Assembly: GCA_035304345.1 (NCBI GenBank)
Contig: DATGQE010000090.1
Location: forward strand, 15,198-79,197
Direction of reading: 5' to 3'
Length of the DNA stretch: 64,000 bases
From: IDS-8 sp035304345
GTDB taxonomy: Bacteria; Pseudomonadota; Gammaproteobacteria; Steroidobacterales; Woeseiaceae
A model generated the notes under the pieces. It was given only the letters and a program-made list of their open reading frames with translations, made no database searches and had not been told where the DNA came from. This document shows positions 61,489 to 64,000 of the stretch, one piece after another. The position numbers and the translations under genes were made by a program. The first letter of the stretch is position 1. Each line of letters begins with the position of its first letter.

Positions 61489-62054
61489 CGGCGGTGCTTT
61501 TCCCGGCGACGCAAGGCGATGACCTGGGCGAGCGGCGAGCCTTTCCCGCTCTCCATCGACTTGCGGGCAGCATGCACGGCTTCCAGGGCCCGCGCCAGGT
61601 CGCGATGCACGGTGCGCAACGACACACCCAGCCGATCGGCAATCTGCTGGCATGAGTAGTCGTAGAAAATCCTGAGGGTCAGCACCTTGCGCCGTTGTGG
61701 CGACAACCTGGCGATGGCGACGCAGAGCAGGTCGAGCTCCTCCTCGGTGATTGCCTGGTGCTCGACCGACGTGTCCTCGTCGACGAGGCAGGCGACTTCC
61801 CGCATCGGCTCCGTGCGGGCAAGGCCGTGGCGCGTCGCGAAGTTCAACGCGAGATTGCGCGCGGTGCGGAACAGGTAGCCTCGCGGGGAACGGATTTCGT
61901 CGAAGTCGGGGGCGGTGTAGACCCGCAGGAAGGCGTCATGCGCGAGATCCTCGGCCATCTCCGGTGAGCCGACAAACCGCTCGAGGTACCGGCAGAGCGG
62001 TGCCAGGCAATCGGGATAAGCGGCTTTGAACCAGTCGTCTCGGCGGCGCGCCAT
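61485..62054 (-). CDS. fecI: FecI-type ECF RNA polymerase sigma factor
   Basis: 189 residues with sigma region 2 (LCRYLERFVGSPEMAEDLAHDAFLRVY; PRGYLFRTARNLALN) and region 4 (LCVAIARLSPQRRKVLTLRIF; IADRLGVSLRTVHRDLARALEA), the typical FecI layout. It is preceded by an ATG at 62054 and followed by a translationally coupled fecR. Its probable target is the receptor/isopeptidase operon. The C-terminus is unusually basic (RRREKHRR). It is divergent from a small XRE regulator gene at 62213. Confidence 0.94.
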   Translation of the reverse strand: MARRRDDWFKAAYPDCLAPLCRYLERFVGSPEMAEDLAHDAFLRVYTAPDFDEIRSPRGYLFRTARNLALNFATRHGLARTEPMREVACLVDEDTSVEHQAITEEELDLLCVAIARLSPQRRKVLTLRIFYDYSCQQIADRLGVSLRTVHRDLARALEAVHAARKSMESGKGSPLAQVIALRRREKHRR

Positions 62055-62212
62055 GGGCCTCGTCCGGGTTCAGTGGGGCATCCGCGCCGGGAGGCGAACG
62101 TGCCCGTCCGTCCGGTGAGCCGGATCTCGCGCGCAAACGCTAACAGCAGCCTCGGCAAAATGCTACTCATCGTCCGTAGACGCATCGTCATCTCGCCGGT
62201 TAATTGCCCGGT

Positions 62213-62485
62213 ATGCCCTATACCCGGCAAGAGCAGGCGATACTGGCAGCGTTCGGGCGGCGCATTCGCGAAGCCCGCAAGGCGCGCGGCTGGACGCAGG
62301 AAGATCTTGCCTATGAAGCCGAGCTCGACCGCACGTACATCGGCGGCATCGAACGGGGCGAGCGCAATATCGCCCTGTTGAGTCTCAACAAGCTGGCCGT
62401 CGCTCTCGGGGAGGGGTTCGGCGATTTCTTTCCCTATACCGGCGCAGGGCCATCCAGGCGGGAACCGGCAAAGCGGCGGCGCTGA
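62213..62485 (+). CDS. Small XRE-family transcriptional regulator
   Basis: 90 residues: a single Cro/CI-type HTH (FGRRIREARKARGWTQEDLAYEAELDRTYIGGIERGERN, about residues 12-50), followed by LLSLNKLAVALGEGFGDFF and a basic tail. The ATG at 62213 is preferred over a TTG at 62204; no clear Shine-Dalgarno is seen, so it may have a weak or leaderless start. It is divergent from the sigma factor with 158 bp between them and could affect its expression. Family is clear; role is unknown. Confidence 0.85.
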   Translation: MPYTRQEQAILAAFGRRIREARKARGWTQEDLAYEAELDRTYIGGIERGERNIALLSLNKLAVALGEGFGDFFPYTGAGPSRREPAKRRR

Positions 62486-62491
62486 GCCGCG

Positions 62492-62878
62492 TCACTCCGC
62501 GTCGGGCGCGCCGGCGCGATCCCTGAGATCGAAGTACGCGAGGAACAGGTTCATGAAGCGCGTGTCGTGCCGGTCGATGCACGCGTGCGCTTTCCTCAAG
62601 CGGCTCGAGACGATGCGCAGCACCGTGTCGGCCTGCATCGCACGCGCATCGCCCATGTCCTGCAGCGAGGCCCGCAACACCGCCACCAGGTTCTGCGCAT
62701 CGGCGAGGTGACGCTCGGCATGCCGCAGGTCGGACGCGTGCCGGTCGGCGGCGGCCCAGGCCGCGGAGCGGTCCGGGGAATGCCCGGCCGAGAGGTGGTC
62801 CGGGACGTAGAACTCGGGCTCTTCGCGGACACCGGGAAATCGCAGGGCTGCCCGGGGAGTGGTCATTTCCTGCAACAT
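62492..62878 (-). CDS. Hypothetical protein, 128 aa
   Basis: 128 residues from ATG 62878, which has GGAGAA 8 nt upstream. The frame continues upstream to 63091 without support. The product is helical and charged: AAADRHASDLRHAERHLADAQNLVAVLRASLQDMG and ADTVLRIVSSRLRKAHACIDRHD. There is no signal or membrane segment. It ends 6 bp from the convergent XRE gene and is divergent from the XRE/ImmA pair. I recognise no family; the last 70 residues slightly resemble short Pseudomonas DUF3077-type proteins. Confidence 0.6.
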   Translation of the reverse strand: MLQEMTTPRAALRFPGVREEPEFYVPDHLSAGHSPDRSAAWAAADRHASDLRHAERHLADAQNLVAVLRASLQDMGDARAMQADTVLRIVSSRLRKAHACIDRHDTRFMNLFLAYFDLRDRAGAPDAE

Positions 62879-63020
62879 CGTGCTGATTCTCCGTTCGACC
62901 CGCGCAGGTCGCGGGCCATCATGGCCGGATGCTCCGGGATCGATGCCGTCGGCCCGCTCCCGGGCGCTGCGTCGATCGCTCAAGGCTAGCACGCCGACAC
63001 CGAGCGTACAACTAGTGACA

Positions 63021-63044
63021 GAGTGTCTTACATGTGAAACACTC
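63021..63044. promoter_or_regulatory. Imperfect 24-bp palindrome upstream of XRE/ImmA pair
   Basis: GAGTGTCTTACA and TGTGAAACACTC are reverse complements at 10 of 12 positions. It sits 26 bp before the ATG at 63070 and overlaps a possible -10 (TTACAT, 63028-63033), the usual position of an autorepressor operator for XRE proteins. Confidence 0.55.
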
Positions 63045-63069
63045 CACCGGCACCACCACGGAGCCCGCG

Positions 63070-63429
63070 ATGGCGACACGCAAACCGTCACTGGACACCC
63101 TCGGTGAGCTGATCCTCGAGAAGCGCGGCTCGATGGGCGTGCGGGCGGCGGCGCGGGAGATCGGCATCAGCCCGGCGACGCTGTCGCGCGTCGAGCGCGG
63201 GCACCTTCCGGACCTCGAGAACTTCCGGCTGATTTGTCGCTGGCTCGAGATCGATCCCAACAGGATCCTGGGGTTTCCGTCCGCACAGGATGCGGCCGGG
63301 TCCGAAGAACGGGTACGCGCCAGCGTTCACTTCCGTAAGCAAAGAACGACCTCGCAGAAGACGGCGGCTGCACTCGCGCGCCTGATTCTTCACGTCCAGC
63401 GCGCGATCCTCGCGCAGGAAACGGAGTAG
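63070..63429 (+). CDS. XRE-family regulator paired with ImmA/IrrE peptidase
   Basis: 119 residues. The HTH (about residues 8-65) reads LGELILEKRGSMGVRAAAREIGISPATLSRVERGHLPD, then FRLICRWLEIDPNRILGF. The C-terminal part is basic and helical (TSQKTAAALARLILHVQRAI). The ATG at 63070 has GGAG 7 nt upstream; an in-frame GTG at 63034 lies inside the likely operator and is less probable. The stop is 7 bp before the metallopeptidase gene, so they form one operon, the arrangement of phage-type ImmR/ImmA and of some toxin-antitoxin or stress-switch pairs. Confidence 0.87.
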   Translation: MATRKPSLDTLGELILEKRGSMGVRAAAREIGISPATLSRVERGHLPDLENFRLICRWLEIDPNRILGFPSAQDAAGSEERVRASVHFRKQRTTSQKTAAALARLILHVQRAILAQETE

Positions 63430-63436
63430 GCGAGCG

Positions 63437-63997
63437 GTGCAGAGAGGGTTCAAGGCCCGTTGCGAGCAGATCGCGCGCCGCTATCGCAAGTCCCTGGGCG
63501 TCCCGCTGGATGCGCCGCTGCCGGTCCGCAGGCTCGCCCGCGAGCTCGAGGTCACGGTCTGGACGCCGGCCGACGTGCCGGGCCTGGATGCAGACACGGT
63601 GCGGCAACTGACGGCGACCGACGCGGATTCCTGGTCAGCCGTGACGGTCGACCTCGACGGGCGGCGCGTCGTCGTGGTCAACTCGGCGCAGAACTCCCGG
63701 CGTATTCCGAACAACGTCGTGCACGAGCTGGCGCACGTGATCCTCGGGCATGCCGCCTCCCGCGTGGACATCAGCGAGGACGGACACCTCTGGTTGAGCA
63801 GCTACGGGCGGGAACAGGAGGACGAGGCCGACTGGCTTGCGGCCGCCCTGCTGCTGCCGCGCGAAGGGCTGCTGCGCCGCTTCGCCCGCAGCCGGGATGT
63901 CGCCAGGATCGCGGACGAGTTCCGGGTCAGCGTCGAGCTCGTGCGCTGGCGCCTGAACGCCACCGGCGTCTCGAAGCAGGTCGCCGGGCGGCGCTGA
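63437..63997 (+). CDS. ImmA/IrrE-family zinc metallopeptidase
   Basis: 186 residues from a GTG start. The gluzincin motif is HELAHVILGH (His96, Glu97, His100), with the third ligand expected in EQEDEADWLAAALLLP near residue 130. A C-terminal helical segment (ARSRDVARIADEFRVSVELVRWRLNATGV) resembles the small HTH-like tail of ImmA. ImmA proteins cleave a partner XRE repressor, probably the gene immediately upstream. The gene ends 3 bases before the window edge and is complete. Confidence 0.92.
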   Translation: MQRGFKARCEQIARRYRKSLGVPLDAPLPVRRLARELEVTVWTPADVPGLDADTVRQLTATDADSWSAVTVDLDGRRVVVVNSAQNSRRIPNNVVHELAHVILGHAASRVDISEDGHLWLSSYGREQEDEADWLAAALLLPREGLLRRFARSRDVARIADEFRVSVELVRWRLNATGVSKQVAGRR

Positions 63998-64000
63998 GCC

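Overview
The window is very GC-rich, densely coded DNA from a Gram-negative bacterium. TonB-dependent receptors, an OmpA protein, a PA2778/PA2779-type gene pair, an RND pump, a LuxI/LuxR pair and a FecI/FecR system together suggest an environmental gammaproteobacterium, perhaps near Steroidobacterales, Nevskiales or Xanthomonadales. That placement is inference from gene content. I found no rRNA, tRNA, CRISPR array, transposase or phage module. The left edge cuts an amidohydrolase gene.

Layout. 1-7.3 kb: amidohydrolase, then module 1 (TPR-sulfotransferase, 307-residue propeller-like protein, TonB-dependent receptor, aspartyl/asparaginyl hydroxylase-like oxygenase). 7.4-21.7 kb: general genes (AlaX editing protein, RND pump pair translationally coupled to a PhzF-like protein, macro domain protein, small membrane proteins, OmpA with thrombospondin-3 repeats, S9 peptidase, DapF, an outer-membrane barrel, a methyltransferase, DUF4256). 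21.7-25.3 kb: a three-gene operon that looks like D-amino-acid catabolism (N-acyl-D-amino-acid deacylase, DgcN-like DUF1611 protein, DgcA-like enolase-superfamily epimerase). 25.4-33.1 kb: another S9 peptidase, then module 2, a second copy of the sulfotransferase/propeller/receptor set. 33.3-49.6 kb: EEP hydrolase, two NhaC-type antiporters, two c-type cytochromes, gamma-glutamyltransferase, MFS transporter, PQQ-type sugar dehydrogenase, thioesterase-like protein, PA2778/PA2779 pair, two small charged proteins, CocE-type hydrolase.

49.7-62.1 kb is the most interesting part: a lasso-peptide locus next to a quorum-sensing pair. luxR and luxI run leftward; gntR, a 35-codon lasso precursor, a fused RRE/protease B protein and an asparagine-synthase-like cyclase C run rightward. 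Facing them is a leftward series of ECF sigma factor, FecR, STN-containing TonB receptor and a lipoprotein S9 lasso isopeptidase. No ABC exporter is present. The predicted core is GLAGPLSEDDVPETFPIT. A perfect 18-bp palindrome (51479-51496) resembling a lux box lies about 44 bp upstream of the predicted start of gntR transcription, so AHL signalling may control lasso production. The receptor/isopeptidase arm would import and linearise the lasso peptide, with the sigma/anti-sigma pair sensing uptake.

The right end holds two XRE regulators, the second followed by an ImmA/IrrE-type metallopeptidase and preceded by an imperfect 24-bp palindrome. An intergenic repeat family (7.3, 37.9 and 42.3 kb) ends several transcription units.
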